A stretch of 64,000 bases of DNA from positions 326,037 to 390,036 of the forward strand of contig NZ_JAQQKV010000003.1 of assembly GCF_028550435.1 (NCBI RefSeq), written 5' to 3'. Source of the stretch: Asticcacaulis machinosus (GTDB lineage Bacteria > Pseudomonadota > Alphaproteobacteria > Caulobacterales > Caulobacteraceae). The notes under the pieces are model-generated. The model saw nothing but the letters and a program-made list of their open reading frames with translations, did not search any database and had not been told where the DNA came from. Below, piece by piece: positions 27,346-36,014 of this stretch. The position numbers and the translations under genes are program-made. Every line of letters starts with the position of its first letter. Positions within the stretch are counted from its first letter, which is position 1.

Positions 27346-27690
27346 GGCCGATTACAAAGCTTTAAGATGTGAGATGTTGCGGCTTACAGGACAAAAAAAT
27401 TACCCCCCGCCCGAGCGTGGACGAGGGGGAGAGGGAGTTTTTTGCTGAGAAAAAAAGCGCCCACCGTCCAACAGGTTGAACGGCAAACTACAGAGCCCGC
27501 GAATGTCGCCACTCGCGGAGGGCAGGTTAAGGGCTGGCCGACGTTAACGGCGCCCGCCAGATTATCAACCTGATACTGAGACTGCCGGCGCGCACAGCAC
27601 ATAAGGCGTCAGGGACAACAACTTACGCGCAGAGCCTGCGACGACATCTTGGGGATAAGCCTATTTCACTGAGGCACGGCTTGCGCAACG

Positions 27691-27704
27691 CGAATACGTA
27701 TTCA
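27691..27704. promoter_or_regulatory. LacI-type operator, copy 2
   Basis: CGAATACGTATTCA, 12 bases of perfect palindrome. Its centre is 32 bases (about three helical turns) from copy 3, on the GH97 side. Confidence 0.7.
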
Positions 27705-27722
27705 CAGATCGCAGCATGGCCA

Positions 27723-27736
27723 TGAATACGTATTCA
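27723..27736. promoter_or_regulatory. LacI-type operator, copy 3
   Basis: TGAATACGTATTCA, a perfect 14-base palindrome with a central CG, 74 bases before the GH97 start. Confidence 0.72.
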
Positions 27737-27809
27737 GGCGGCGTTTGCGCAAAAGCTGGTTATGGTCGCGTCAAAATAGGGCGCACCAAGCGCTGACACA
27801 GGAAACGTC

Positions 27810-29879
27810 ATGTTCTCATCACATCTGTCCGGCTTTCCAAAAGCGGCATCTTTATTCGTGATCACCCTGATCATAGGTCTGGTGATAGCCATTTCCGCCT
27901 ATGCGGATCAGGTCGCCACCGCCGCATCGCCGGGCGGGCAGCTTGCCGTTCGGGTCATGACCGGCAATGAAGGCCACATCACCTATGCGATAGATCGGGG
28001 CGGCAAGGAGGTCATCGCGCCGTCGAAGCTCGGCTTCATTCTGGCCGACCAGCCCAAGTTGGAACGCAATATGGCCCTGACCTCACAGTCGCAATCCCGT
28101 CACGATGACACATGGGAACTGCCGTGGGGGGAGCGGCAGTTCGTGCGTAATGACTATAACGAGTTGCGCCTTGGCTTTACTGAAAAGACCGGCCTGAAGC
28201 GGCAGTTGATGGTAGTGTTCCGGCTTTATGATAACGGCTTTGGCTTTCGCTATGAGTTCCCCGATCAGCCGCAGTTAAAGACGGTGAAGATCGTTGAGGA
28301 ACTGACCGAATTTTCGGTCACGGAGCCGGCCACCGCCTGGTGGATACCGGCGGGGGAATGGAACCGCTATGAATACCTCTATAACAAGACCCCGCTGAAT
28401 GAGGTCAGTCAGGCCCATACGCCTATAACCCTCAAAACCGCCTCCGGCCTGCATATGGCGTTTCATGAGGCCGCGCTGGTGGATTACTCCGCCATGTGGC
28501 TGCGCCGGGTGAGCGGGCAAACCTTAAAGGCCAATCTGTCGCCGCATGGCGATGGCCCAAAGGTTACCCGTACGGCCCCGTTTAACACGCCGTGGCGCAC
28601 CGTGCAGATGGCCGATACCGCCGGGGGGCTGGTCGAAAATGATCTGGTGCTGAACCTCAATGAACCCAATGCGCTGGGCGACGTCAGTTGGGTCAAGCCG
28701 TACAAATATGTCGGCATCTGGTGGGATATGCACCTCAATAACAATACATGGGGCTCAGGCCCAAAGCATGGCGCCACCACTCAAAAAACCAAAGACTATA
28801 TTGATTTTGCCGCAAAGCATGGCCTGCGCGGAGTTTTGGTCGAAGGCTGGAATAAGGGCTGGGACGGCGACTGGTTCGCCAATGGCGATGATTTCAGTTT
28901 CACCGAAGCTTATCCTGATTTCGATATAGAAGCCTTGGCCGCCTATGCCAAAAAGAAGGGCGTCCGCATCGTTGGTCACCATGAAACGGCGGGCAATATC
29001 GCCGTCTATGAGCCGCAGCTTGAGGCCGCGCTTGATCTCTATCAGCGTCTGGGCATCGACAGTATCAAGACCGGCTATGTGGCGGATGCGGGCGGGGTCA
29101 AGGCCCGCGATGCCGAGGGCAATATTTTCTACACCTGGCATGATGGTCAGGTCATGTCGCGCCACCATCTGAAAGTCGTCGTTGAGGCCGCCAAACGCCA
29201 TATCGCCATCAATCCGCATGAGCCGATTAAGGATACGGGCCTGCGGCGTACCTACCCCAACTGGGTGGCCCGCGAAGGGGCACGCGGCATGGAATATAAT
29301 GCCTGGGGTAATCCGCCCAACCCGCCGGAGCATGAGATCAATCTGGTCTTTACGCGTCTGTTGTCCGGGCCGATGGACTATACGCCGGGGGTCTTAAGCC
29401 TTGAGGGTGCGGGCCAGCCCCTGCAATCGACCGTAGCGCGGCAACTGGCCCTCTATGTCGTGATCTATTCGCCCATTCAGATGGCGGCGGACACGATCGA
29501 GAACTATCGCAAGCACATGAAGCCGTTCCAGTTCATCAAGGACGTACCGACTGACTGGGCGGACACCAAGGTGCTCAATGGTGAGGTCGGTGATTATGTT
29601 ACCATCGTCCGTAAGGATAAGGCCTCGGCCGACTGGTATCTGGGAGCGGCCACTGATGAGGACGGCCGCACGCTGGAGGTCGCGCTCAGCTTTCTTGAGC
29701 CGGGCAGAACCTATACCGCCCAGATCTATCGTGATGCGGACGATACCGATTTCCGCACCGAGACCCGCCATCATTATGTCATCGAGCAAAAGGCGGTGAC
29801 AGCCGCCGATCGCCTGACGCTTAAACTGGCACCCGGTGGTGGGCAGGCCATCCGCTTTGTGGCAGCAAAATCCAGATAG
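27810..29879 (+). CDS. GH97 alpha-glucosidase (SusB-like)
   Basis: A 689-residue exported GH97 enzyme: signal peptide, N-terminal beta-super-sandwich, central TIM barrel, C-terminal beta domain. The substrate-cleft glutamates of inverting GH97 enzymes are visible: GHHETAGN (about 390), NPHEPIKDTGLRRTYPN (about 470), and REGARGMEYNAW then PPEHEINL (about 488-502). This is the glutamate set of SusB, not the aspartate of the retaining alpha-galactosidases. It should hydrolyse alpha-glucosidic links with inversion, in the periplasm. It is divergent from GH15 with two operators upstream; LacI follows. Confidence 0.93.
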   Translation: MFSSHLSGFPKAASLFVITLIIGLVIAISAYADQVATAASPGGQLAVRVMTGNEGHITYAIDRGGKEVIAPSKLGFILADQPKLERNMALTSQSQSRHDDTWELPWGERQFVRNDYNELRLGFTEKTGLKRQLMVVFRLYDNGFGFRYEFPDQPQLKTVKIVEELTEFSVTEPATAWWIPAGEWNRYEYLYNKTPLNEVSQAHTPITLKTASGLHMAFHEAALVDYSAMWLRRVSGQTLKANLSPHGDGPKVTRTAPFNTPWRTVQMADTAGGLVENDLVLNLNEPNALGDVSWVKPYKYVGIWWDMHLNNNTWGSGPKHGATTQKTKDYIDFAAKHGLRGVLVEGWNKGWDGDWFANGDDFSFTEAYPDFDIEALAAYAKKKGVRIVGHHETAGNIAVYEPQLEAALDLYQRLGIDSIKTGYVADAGGVKARDAEGNIFYTWHDGQVMSRHHLKVVVEAAKRHIAINPHEPIKDTGLRRTYPNWVAREGARGMEYNAWGNPPNPPEHEINLVFTRLLSGPMDYTPGVLSLEGAGQPLQSTVARQLALYVVIYSPIQMAADTIENYRKHMKPFQFIKDVPTDWADTKVLNGEVGDYVTIVRKDKASADWYLGAATDEDGRTLEVALSFLEPGRTYTAQIYRDADDTDFRTETRHHYVIEQKAVTAADRLTLKLAPGGGQAIRFVAAKSR

Positions 29880-29887
29880 GTAATTAT

Positions 29888-29958
29888 AGGTGGGTTCGGA
29901 AGGTTCTTGACGCCACTGACGCTATGGCACTCTATAGCGGCAAGAACCGGCCCCACCT
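29888..29958. repeat. Inverted repeat, hairpin-forming
   Basis: AGGTGGG...GGTTCTTG pairs with CAAGAACC...CCCACCT around an inner CGCTAT/ATAGCG hairpin. It starts just after the GH97 stop and is preceded by GGTAATTATAG, as is the repeat at 24621. It may act as terminator between GH97 and LacI. Confidence 0.6.
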
Positions 29959-29980
29959 CTGAGTATTGAGCGTAAAATTC

Positions 29981-30994
29981 GTGAATAAAACCAAGACCCG
30001 TCTCGAAGATCTGGCCAAAATCGCCGGTGTGTCCGTGGCGACCGTATCGCGGGCGCTCAATGATTCACCGGCGATCAACCGTGTGACCAAGCGGCGCATC
30101 TGGGATATCGCGCGCGAAAATCACTACTTTTCCGGCCATGACCTGCCCATTTCCTTAAGCGGTATTCAGGCGACCATTGCCATTGTTATTCCGCCGCCTC
30201 AGGGCCGTGAGGGCCGGTTTAACGATCCGTTTTATCTGGAGCTGATCTCAGGGGTGGGGGAGGCCGCGCGTGATATGGGCTGTGATCTGTTGCTGTCGCA
30301 CCTGACGCCGCGCAACCAGCATGACCTGTCTAAGCTGATGCAGAACATCCGCGCCGATGGCGTCATTTTTCTGGGCCAGAGCTATTTTCATGAACGCTTT
30401 AACCAGTTGGCCAGAGGCCCGCATAAGTTCATCGTCTGGGGGGCGGAACTGAACGGGCAGGACTATTGTTCGATCGGGTCCAACAATATGCAGGGCGGGG
30501 CGCGGGCGACATCACATCTGGCGCGTCTGGGGCGGCGAAAAATCGTCTTTCTGGGCGATACCGAAGCGCCGGAAATCAAGCAGCGCTATGAGGGTTATAT
30601 TAATGGCCTGAGTGACTATGGTCTTGAATTCGATCCGCGTCTGGTCGTGCCGGCGCACTTCGATATAGCCGCCGGTGAGGCCGCCATTGCCGGTTTGCTG
30701 GCCAAGGGTATTAAGATCGATGGCGTGTTTGCCGCCTCCGATGTCATTGCGGTTGGCGCCATAAAGGGGCTGACGCGAGCGGGGCTTAATGTGCCGCAGG
30801 ATGTCTCGGTCGTCGGCTATGACAATATCCAGCTTTCCAGCTTTACCCATCCGGCACTGACGACGATCTCTCAGGATCTGGGCCGTGCGGGAAGACTGAT
30901 GGTGTCCAAACTGATCGGCGCCCTGTCCAATACCGATATCCCTTCGGAGCGGTTGTCCACCGAACTGGTGGTGCGTGAGTCGTGCGGCGGTTAA
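29981..30994 (+). CDS. LacI family transcriptional regulator (second of two)
   Basis: A 337-residue repressor with helix-turn-helix LEDLAKIAGVSVATVSRALND and a LacI/PBP-like sensor domain (ATIAIVIPPPQG...ADGVIFLGQ...IGSNNMQGGARA...SVVGYDNIQ). It ends RESCGG like the regulator at 23597. The GTG at 29981 is the more family-like start; a TTG at 29966 is the alternative. It lies between GH97 and the TBDR, both on the plus strand. It probably binds one of the operator types in this locus: TGAATACGTATTCA or the TGTTAGCGC site at 31016 just after it. Confidence 0.92.
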   Translation: MNKTKTRLEDLAKIAGVSVATVSRALNDSPAINRVTKRRIWDIARENHYFSGHDLPISLSGIQATIAIVIPPPQGREGRFNDPFYLELISGVGEAARDMGCDLLLSHLTPRNQHDLSKLMQNIRADGVIFLGQSYFHERFNQLARGPHKFIVWGAELNGQDYCSIGSNNMQGGARATSHLARLGRRKIVFLGDTEAPEIKQRYEGYINGLSDYGLEFDPRLVVPAHFDIAAGEAAIAGLLAKGIKIDGVFAASDVIAVGAIKGLTRAGLNVPQDVSVVGYDNIQLSSFTHPALTTISQDLGRAGRLMVSKLIGALSNTDIPSERLSTELVVRESCGG

Positions 30995-31015
30995 AGCTGT
31001 TATCCCCTGAGAAAA

Positions 31016-31029
31016 TGTTAGCGCAACCA
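31016..31029. promoter_or_regulatory. LacI-family operator candidate (TGTTAGCGC type)
   Basis: TGTTAGCGCAACCA, an imperfect palindrome centred on GC/GC, resembling the TGTTAGCGCTACCA-type operator I recall for C. crescentus XylR. It lies 22 bases after the LacI stop and about 400 bases before the TBDR start. Confidence 0.45.
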
Positions 31030-31046
31030 TCATTTCTGGCGTGAAA

Positions 31047-31250
31047 TTTTGCATGGATTTGCATAAATTTGCATTATTGTGCAAATAAATTTCCAGAAAT
31101 TTTAAAGCGTGTATTTGCGCTGCGTTGCAACAAATTGGGCAAAATATACGATTTAAGCATCAAAATGGGCCATAATTGTATCCTGTTAGCCACAGGGTAT
31201 GGCAAAGCGTTTCCTAAATTGTCTGTAATTTTGCAAATGCTTGCAAATTT
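31047..31250. repeat. 10-bp phased TTTGCA repeats upstream of the TBDR
   Basis: GCA triplets recur at 31051, 31061, 31071 and 31081 in TTTGCAT/TTTGCAT/TTTGCAT/TTGTGCA context, exactly one helical turn apart. A second cluster at 31231 and 31241 (TTGCAAATGCTTGCAA) keeps the same 10-base step. This looks like an array of regulator half-sites. Confidence 0.5.
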
Positions 31251-31430
31251 TCGACGAGCATGTAGATAAATGCGCATGAGGCCGCAAGAGCCTCAAAAAA
31301 GCTGAGAATAAAAATACAGGGACGCAGATTTTTCTACGGTACCGCCGAGTGTTTCGCCCAAGGGCGGGAGGCGGTGCGTCGTCATCTGTGTTGCGAAAAA
31401 GCTTTTATAATAACAACCAGGAAGGCTCAC

Positions 31431-34259
31431 ATGTTCTACATCTCAGGCTCTGAATCCCCTCATCTTCGTAAATCTAAAAAACTGCCCGCCGCTAAACTGC
31501 CCGCCGCGAAACTGGCAGTAAGTGCCATTGCCCTGACCGTGGCCTGCGGGTTTTCCGCACCCGCCTTTGCACAGGAAACGGCACCCGTAGCGGCAGACTC
31601 CGATGTCACCGAAGTCGTCGTCACCGGTATCCGTCGGGGTATTCAGAACGCCATTGCCACCAAGAAGGGCAATTCCAATATCGTCGAAGTGGTCTCTGCC
31701 GAAGACATCGGCAAGCTGCCGGATCAATCGATCGCCGAATCGATCGCGCGCCTGCCCGGTATTGCGGCCCAGCGCACCAATGGCCGCGCCCAGACCCTGT
31801 CGATCCGTGGCCTTGGCCCTGACTATACGGTCACTACCCTGAACGGGCGTGAGCAGGTCTCAACCAATGACAACCGCTCCGTCGAGTTCGACCAGTTCCC
31901 GTCCGAACTGATCAGTCAGGTGCTGATCTATAAGACCCCGAACGCCGCTATGACCACGCAGGGCATTGCCGGTACGGCCGATCTGCAAACCGTGCGGCCT
32001 CTGGCCTATGGTAAAAAAGCTATCGCCCTTAATGTGCGCAAGGAGTTCAATTCCGAAGACGCTGCGGTCGCGGGCCTGAGCAATGAAGGCGAGCGCTATT
32101 CGATCAACTATATCGATCAGTTCTTCAATAAGACCCTGGGTGTGGCGCTGGGCTATGCCCGCACCACTTCCCCCTATCAGGTTACGCGTCTTGAGCCGTG
32201 GGGTGACGGCGATCTGCCGGCCCTGCCCACCGGTGAGTTCATCCCCGGCGGTCAGAAAAGTGCGGTTCAGTCGTCGAATCTTGAGCGCGATGGCTATATG
32301 GCCGTGGTCGAATGGCGGCCCAATGACCGCCTGCGCATGACGTTTGATGCTTATTATTCTGAGTTTGAAGAACTTCAACGCATCGCCCGTCTTGAATATC
32401 CGCTCTATTGGTCATCAGCCGCCCTGCAGCCGGGCTATACGACGGCGGATGGCTATGTGACGTCAGGCACCTTTACCGGCGTCAAGACGGTGGTTGAAAA
32501 CTACACCAACCAGCGCCAGTCGACCGTTCAGGCCTTTGGCCTCAACACCATCTACAATCTGAACGACCAGTGGAGCCTGATCGCCGATATTTCGACCCAG
32601 AAGGTCGAACGCGATGACATCATCATTGAATCGACTGCTGGTACCGGGCCTTCAGGCAGCGGGGCTACTGACACCATCAATTTCCGCAATACCGGTGAGA
32701 ACAATGCCTATGTGCTGTCGGGCGTCCTCGATTACTCTGACTTCAACACCATCTACCTGACCGATCCGGGCGGCTGGGGCGGGGTCACCAACCGGGCGGG
32801 CTTCTTCCGCGCGCCGCACGTCGAAGATGAGATGGACATCATCAAACTGGCGGTGGAACGCACCGTTGGCGCCGGGCCGATCAATAAGGTCACCTTTGGC
32901 GTCAGCCGTAATGACCATACCAAGTCCAAGGACGACTACGCCGCCTATATGAGCTTAGGCTCAGTCGCCCAACTGGTGGTGCCGGAGAAATACCGTCTGG
33001 GCACGACCGATGCGTCCTTCCTTGGCAACACGTCGGGCATGATTTCCTATGACTCGCTGGGCATGTACCGCGATGGCCTGTTTACTCTGGTGCAGTCGAC
33101 CGATTCCAGTGAACTGAAGCGGGACTGGTCGGTGTCGGAAACCATCGATGTCGTCTTCCTTAAGGGCGATATCGACACCAGCCTGTTCGGCATTCCGGTC
33201 AGCGGTAATGTCGGCATTCAGGTACAAAAGGCAGAGCAGGAAGCCACATCCCTGTTCCTCAGCGATGCCGGTGCGCGCACGGTTACCGATGGCGACGACT
33301 ATATGGAAACCCTGCCGAGCCTGAACCTGAACTTTCAGGTCGCCGAAGACCTGACGGTGCGGGTCGGGGCCGGCACCACAATGGCGCGGCCGCGCATGGA
33401 TGATATGTCGGCGGGCACCACCTACGACGCCAAGATGAATACCGAGGCGCCGGTACTGTTCAGCGGCAATGCCTACGCATGGTCGGGCAATGGCGGCAAC
33501 GCCCAGATCCGTCCGTGGAAGGCCAATGCCTTTGACGTTTCGATCGAGAAGTACTTTGGCCGTAAGGGCTATGTGTCGGCGGCCCTGTTCTATAAGGACC
33601 TGACGTCGTTCATCTATAACCGCACGGTGCTTAAGGACTATACCGGCGCACCTCTGCCCAGCAAATGCTATGTTTCCGGCACCAATAACACGGTTCAGCG
33701 TCTTGATCCGGTGACCAATATCTGGGTTTGTTCGCTGGCGGACGCTAACCGTACCGGCATTACCTCGGCTCAGGCCAATGGTGAAGGCGGCTGGATCAAG
33801 GGGGCGGAGTTCACCGTGTCCGTGCCGGGTGAGATGATTCACCCGATACTGGATGGTTTCGGTGCCATCCTGACCGCCAGCTTTAATGACTCGGAGATCA
33901 ACCCGTCGGGCAGCGCCGTCATTCCGGTGCCGGGCCTGTCGGAAAAGATCATCAACAGCACGGTCTATTACGAAAAGCACGGCTTCTCGGCGCGGGTCTC
34001 AAGTCGTTACCGCGGCGACTTTACCGGCGAAGTGCCTGACTTCACCAACGCCCTTCAAAACCGCACGGTGCGTGAGGAAACCGTGGTCGATGCCCAGATG
34101 AGCTATACCTTCCAGGATGGCCCGCTCAAGGATCTGGCTATTTCGGTGTCCGGCTCGAACCTGACCAATGAGCCCTTCTATCTCTATAAGGGCAACAACG
34201 TGGTCAAGGAAGAGAAGTACGGTTCCACCTATCTGGTGGGCCTGAGCTACAAGTTCTGA
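31431..34259 (+). CDS. TonB-dependent receptor for an oligosaccharide, probably alpha-glucan
   Basis: A 942-residue outer-membrane receptor. The signal region holds a duplicated KLPAAKLPAAKL segment and ends PAFAQE. The TonB box and plug follow (EVVVTGIRRG, EDIGKLPDQSIAESIARLPG, TLSIRGLGPDY), then the barrel ending TYLVGLSYKF. It belongs to the TBDR group common in Caulobacter glycan loci, without STN domain or SusD. Start ATG at 31431 follows CAGGAAGG. Flanked by GH97/LacI and a halogenase/GH13 pair, it probably imports maltodextrins. That substrate is inferred from neighbours only. Confidence 0.92.
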   Translation: MFYISGSESPHLRKSKKLPAAKLPAAKLAVSAIALTVACGFSAPAFAQETAPVAADSDVTEVVVTGIRRGIQNAIATKKGNSNIVEVVSAEDIGKLPDQSIAESIARLPGIAAQRTNGRAQTLSIRGLGPDYTVTTLNGREQVSTNDNRSVEFDQFPSELISQVLIYKTPNAAMTTQGIAGTADLQTVRPLAYGKKAIALNVRKEFNSEDAAVAGLSNEGERYSINYIDQFFNKTLGVALGYARTTSPYQVTRLEPWGDGDLPALPTGEFIPGGQKSAVQSSNLERDGYMAVVEWRPNDRLRMTFDAYYSEFEELQRIARLEYPLYWSSAALQPGYTTADGYVTSGTFTGVKTVVENYTNQRQSTVQAFGLNTIYNLNDQWSLIADISTQKVERDDIIIESTAGTGPSGSGATDTINFRNTGENNAYVLSGVLDYSDFNTIYLTDPGGWGGVTNRAGFFRAPHVEDEMDIIKLAVERTVGAGPINKVTFGVSRNDHTKSKDDYAAYMSLGSVAQLVVPEKYRLGTTDASFLGNTSGMISYDSLGMYRDGLFTLVQSTDSSELKRDWSVSETIDVVFLKGDIDTSLFGIPVSGNVGIQVQKAEQEATSLFLSDAGARTVTDGDDYMETLPSLNLNFQVAEDLTVRVGAGTTMARPRMDDMSAGTTYDAKMNTEAPVLFSGNAYAWSGNGGNAQIRPWKANAFDVSIEKYFGRKGYVSAALFYKDLTSFIYNRTVLKDYTGAPLPSKCYVSGTNNTVQRLDPVTNIWVCSLADANRTGITSAQANGEGGWIKGAEFTVSVPGEMIHPILDGFGAILTASFNDSEINPSGSAVIPVPGLSEKIINSTVYYEKHGFSARVSSRYRGDFTGEVPDFTNALQNRTVREETVVDAQMSYTFQDGPLKDLAISVSGSNLTNEPFYLYKGNNVVKEEKYGSTYLVGLSYKF

Positions 34260-34270
34260 TAACTTGTTAC

Positions 34271-34410
34271 TCCCTCTCCCTGCGTGCGGGGAGAGGGTGG
34301 GGTGAGGGGCTTGGAATAGCATCAAATGCGCCGGGTGCGGGGTTTGCCCCTCATCCGGTCTGCCATCTTTGATGTCAGCCCACCTTCTCCCCGCACGCAG
34401 GGAGAAGGAA
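34271..34410. repeat. Long inverted repeat (CTCCCTGCGTGCGGGGAG type)
   Basis: Arms around CTCTCCCTGCGTGCGGGGAG (34274-34296) and CTCCCCGCACGCAGGGAG (about 34387-34404) are complementary and each is itself a hairpin. The inner part also pairs (GTGAGGGGC / GCCCCTCAT). Sequences of this kind are scattered in many proteobacterial genomes. The right arm's AGGGAGAAGGAA provides the ribosome site of the halogenase at 34421. Confidence 0.75.
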
Positions 34411-34420
34411 GATTCCGCCC

Positions 34421-35926
34421 ATGAACGATCAGGCGATTAAACGGGTAGTAATTGTCGGCGGCGGTACAGCGGGCTGGCTGTCGGCGGCTATGCTGGCGCG
34501 TGTGGTCAACCGATCGATCGAGATTGTGCTGGTTGAGTCCGAGGACATCGGCACGGTCGGTGTGGGCGAAGCGACCATCCCGCCGCTGGCCAATCTGTTT
34601 ATCTTTCTGGGCATCCCTGAGCATGAGATGCTGGCGGCGGTTCAGGGCACCTATAAGCTGGGGATCGAGTTTGTCGATTGGCATCGTAAAGGCCATCGCT
34701 ACACCCACGCTTTCGGCAGTCCGGGCCGCGATCTGGGCATCGTGCCGTTTTACGAATACTGGCTGAAAGAGCATCTGGCCGGGCGGGGCGGATCCTTGTG
34801 GGACTACAGCCTCAATGATCTGGCAGCCCAAGCGGGCCGGTTTGCGCCGCTGAAACAACTGCCGAACGCACCGATGGCGGGCCTGACCCATGCCTGGCAT
34901 TTCGATGCGGGGTTGCTGGCCAAGTTCCTGCGGCGGGTGTGTGAGGCGCAAGGTGTCACGCGGCGCGAAGGCATGGTCTCAGGCGTTAATCTGCGGGCCG
35001 AGGATGGCTTTATAGATAGCCTGACCCTGAGTGATGGGGCCATCGTCGAGGGCGATCTGTTTATCGACTGTTCCGGTTTTCGGGGGCTGTTGATCGAAGG
35101 CGCGCTCAAGGCCGGCTATGAGGACTGGACGCATGTATTGCCGTGCGACCGTGCGATTGCGGTGCCGTGCGCGTCAACGCAGACGCTTCTGCCCTATACG
35201 CGCGCCACGGCCCACAGCGCGGGCTGGCAATGGCGCATTCCGCTTCAGCACCGCATCGGCAATGGTCATGTCTTCTGTAGCGCCTTTATGGCCGAGGATG
35301 AGGCGCGCGATATCCTGATGACTAATCTGGACGGCAAGGCTTTGGCCGACCCCAGAACCTTAAGCTTTACCACAGGTCGGCGCAAAGCCAGTTGGGTCAA
35401 AAACTGCGTCGCCTTTGGCCTGTCGTCCGGTTTCATGGAGCCGCTGGAATCGACCAGTATTCATCTGGTGCAATCGGGCATGACGCGGTTCCTGAAATTC
35501 TTTCCGGATAAGGGGTTTAGCCCGCTGGAAATCGCTGAATATAACCGACTGACCGCCCACGAGTATGAGCTGATCCGTGATTTTCTGGTGCTGCACTATA
35601 AGGCGACGCAGCGCGACGACAGCGAATTCTGGAACCATTGCCGCACCATGACGATTCCCGACAGTCTGGCGCACAAGATCGATTACTTCCGTGAGCACGG
35701 TCGCCTGATCATCGAAGAGGCCGACCTGTTCCGCGACACCAACTGGGCGCAGGTGCTGATCGGGCAGGGGATTATCCCGAAATCACCGTCGCCTCTGACC
35801 CTGACGGTTAGCGACGAAAAACTGGGGGAGTATATGGCTAATATCCGCCAACTCCTCAGTGCCGCCGTGGCCGGTTTGCCCGATCATGGGGCTTATGTGG
35901 CTCAGAATTGCCGGGCGAAAATTTGA
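34421..35926 (+). CDS. Flavin-dependent tryptophan-halogenase-like protein (first of two)
   Basis: A 501-residue FAD protein of the tryptophan halogenase family. The FAD site is VVIVGGGTAGW (about residues 9-19). The catalytic lysine falls at residue 79 (TYKLGIEF), the same number as in PrnA/RebH. The diagnostic halogenase motif is GWQWRIP (about 267), and the partner glutamate is Glu343 in EPLESTSI. On motifs it should form HOCl or HOBr from FADH2, oxygen and halide, needing a flavin reductase not seen here. The substrate is unlikely to be simply tryptophan given the glycan-locus setting. It is 161 bases after the TBDR and before GH13. Confidence 0.9.
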   Translation: MNDQAIKRVVIVGGGTAGWLSAAMLARVVNRSIEIVLVESEDIGTVGVGEATIPPLANLFIFLGIPEHEMLAAVQGTYKLGIEFVDWHRKGHRYTHAFGSPGRDLGIVPFYEYWLKEHLAGRGGSLWDYSLNDLAAQAGRFAPLKQLPNAPMAGLTHAWHFDAGLLAKFLRRVCEAQGVTRREGMVSGVNLRAEDGFIDSLTLSDGAIVEGDLFIDCSGFRGLLIEGALKAGYEDWTHVLPCDRAIAVPCASTQTLLPYTRATAHSAGWQWRIPLQHRIGNGHVFCSAFMAEDEARDILMTNLDGKALADPRTLSFTTGRRKASWVKNCVAFGLSSGFMEPLESTSIHLVQSGMTRFLKFFPDKGFSPLEIAEYNRLTAHEYELIRDFLVLHYKATQRDDSEFWNHCRTMTIPDSLAHKIDYFREHGRLIIEEADLFRDTNWAQVLIGQGIIPKSPSPLTLTVSDEKLGEYMANIRQLLSAAVAGLPDHGAYVAQNCRAKI

Positions 35927-35934
35927 TTGAAGGC

Positions 35935-35948
35935 TGGATACGTATTCA
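35935..35948. promoter_or_regulatory. LacI-type operator, copy 4
   Basis: TGGATACGTATTCA, one base from TGAATACGTATTCA, between the halogenase stop and the GH13 start. It links GH13 to the GH15/GH97 regulon. Confidence 0.65.
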
Positions 35949-36014
35949 TTAGCGCGCATGGTAGGCAGGCGATGCGCCGTGTGGTTTGCTCCCCAAAACA
36001 CAGGGAGACACCTA

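Larger units (their letters stand above)
27177..27809. other. Divergent regulatory region of GH15 and GH97
   Basis: A 633-base non-coding region between two divergent starts. It has three operator copies (27332, 27691, 27723). A G/A-rich block is present at 27400-27440. A 72-codon minus-strand frame at 27384-27602 has no ribosome site and no recognisable protein, and is not called. Confidence 0.6.
30995..31430. other. AT-rich promoter region of the TBDR gene
   Basis: A 436-base non-coding region. It contains a TGTTAGCGC half-palindrome at 31016, four 10-bp phased GCA repeats at 31047-31085 and a further pair at 31229-31250. No open frame here has a recognisable product. Confidence 0.55.

Noticed and set aside
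27384..27602. 72-codon minus-strand frame in the GH15/GH97 gap
   Set aside because: No ribosome site, low-complexity ends and no family resemblance; it lies in the regulatory region.
31047..31085. Possible CRISPR-like or iteron array
   Set aside because: Repeats are only 10 bases apart with no spacers; no Cas or replication gene is present, so treated as regulator half-sites.
32961..33980. 339-codon minus-strand frame opposite the TBDR
   Set aside because: Antisense shadow of conserved barrel sequence; no ribosome site or known motif.
34271..34410. Possible transposon ends around the repeat
   Set aside because: No coding capacity and no target duplication seen; better described as a repeat element.
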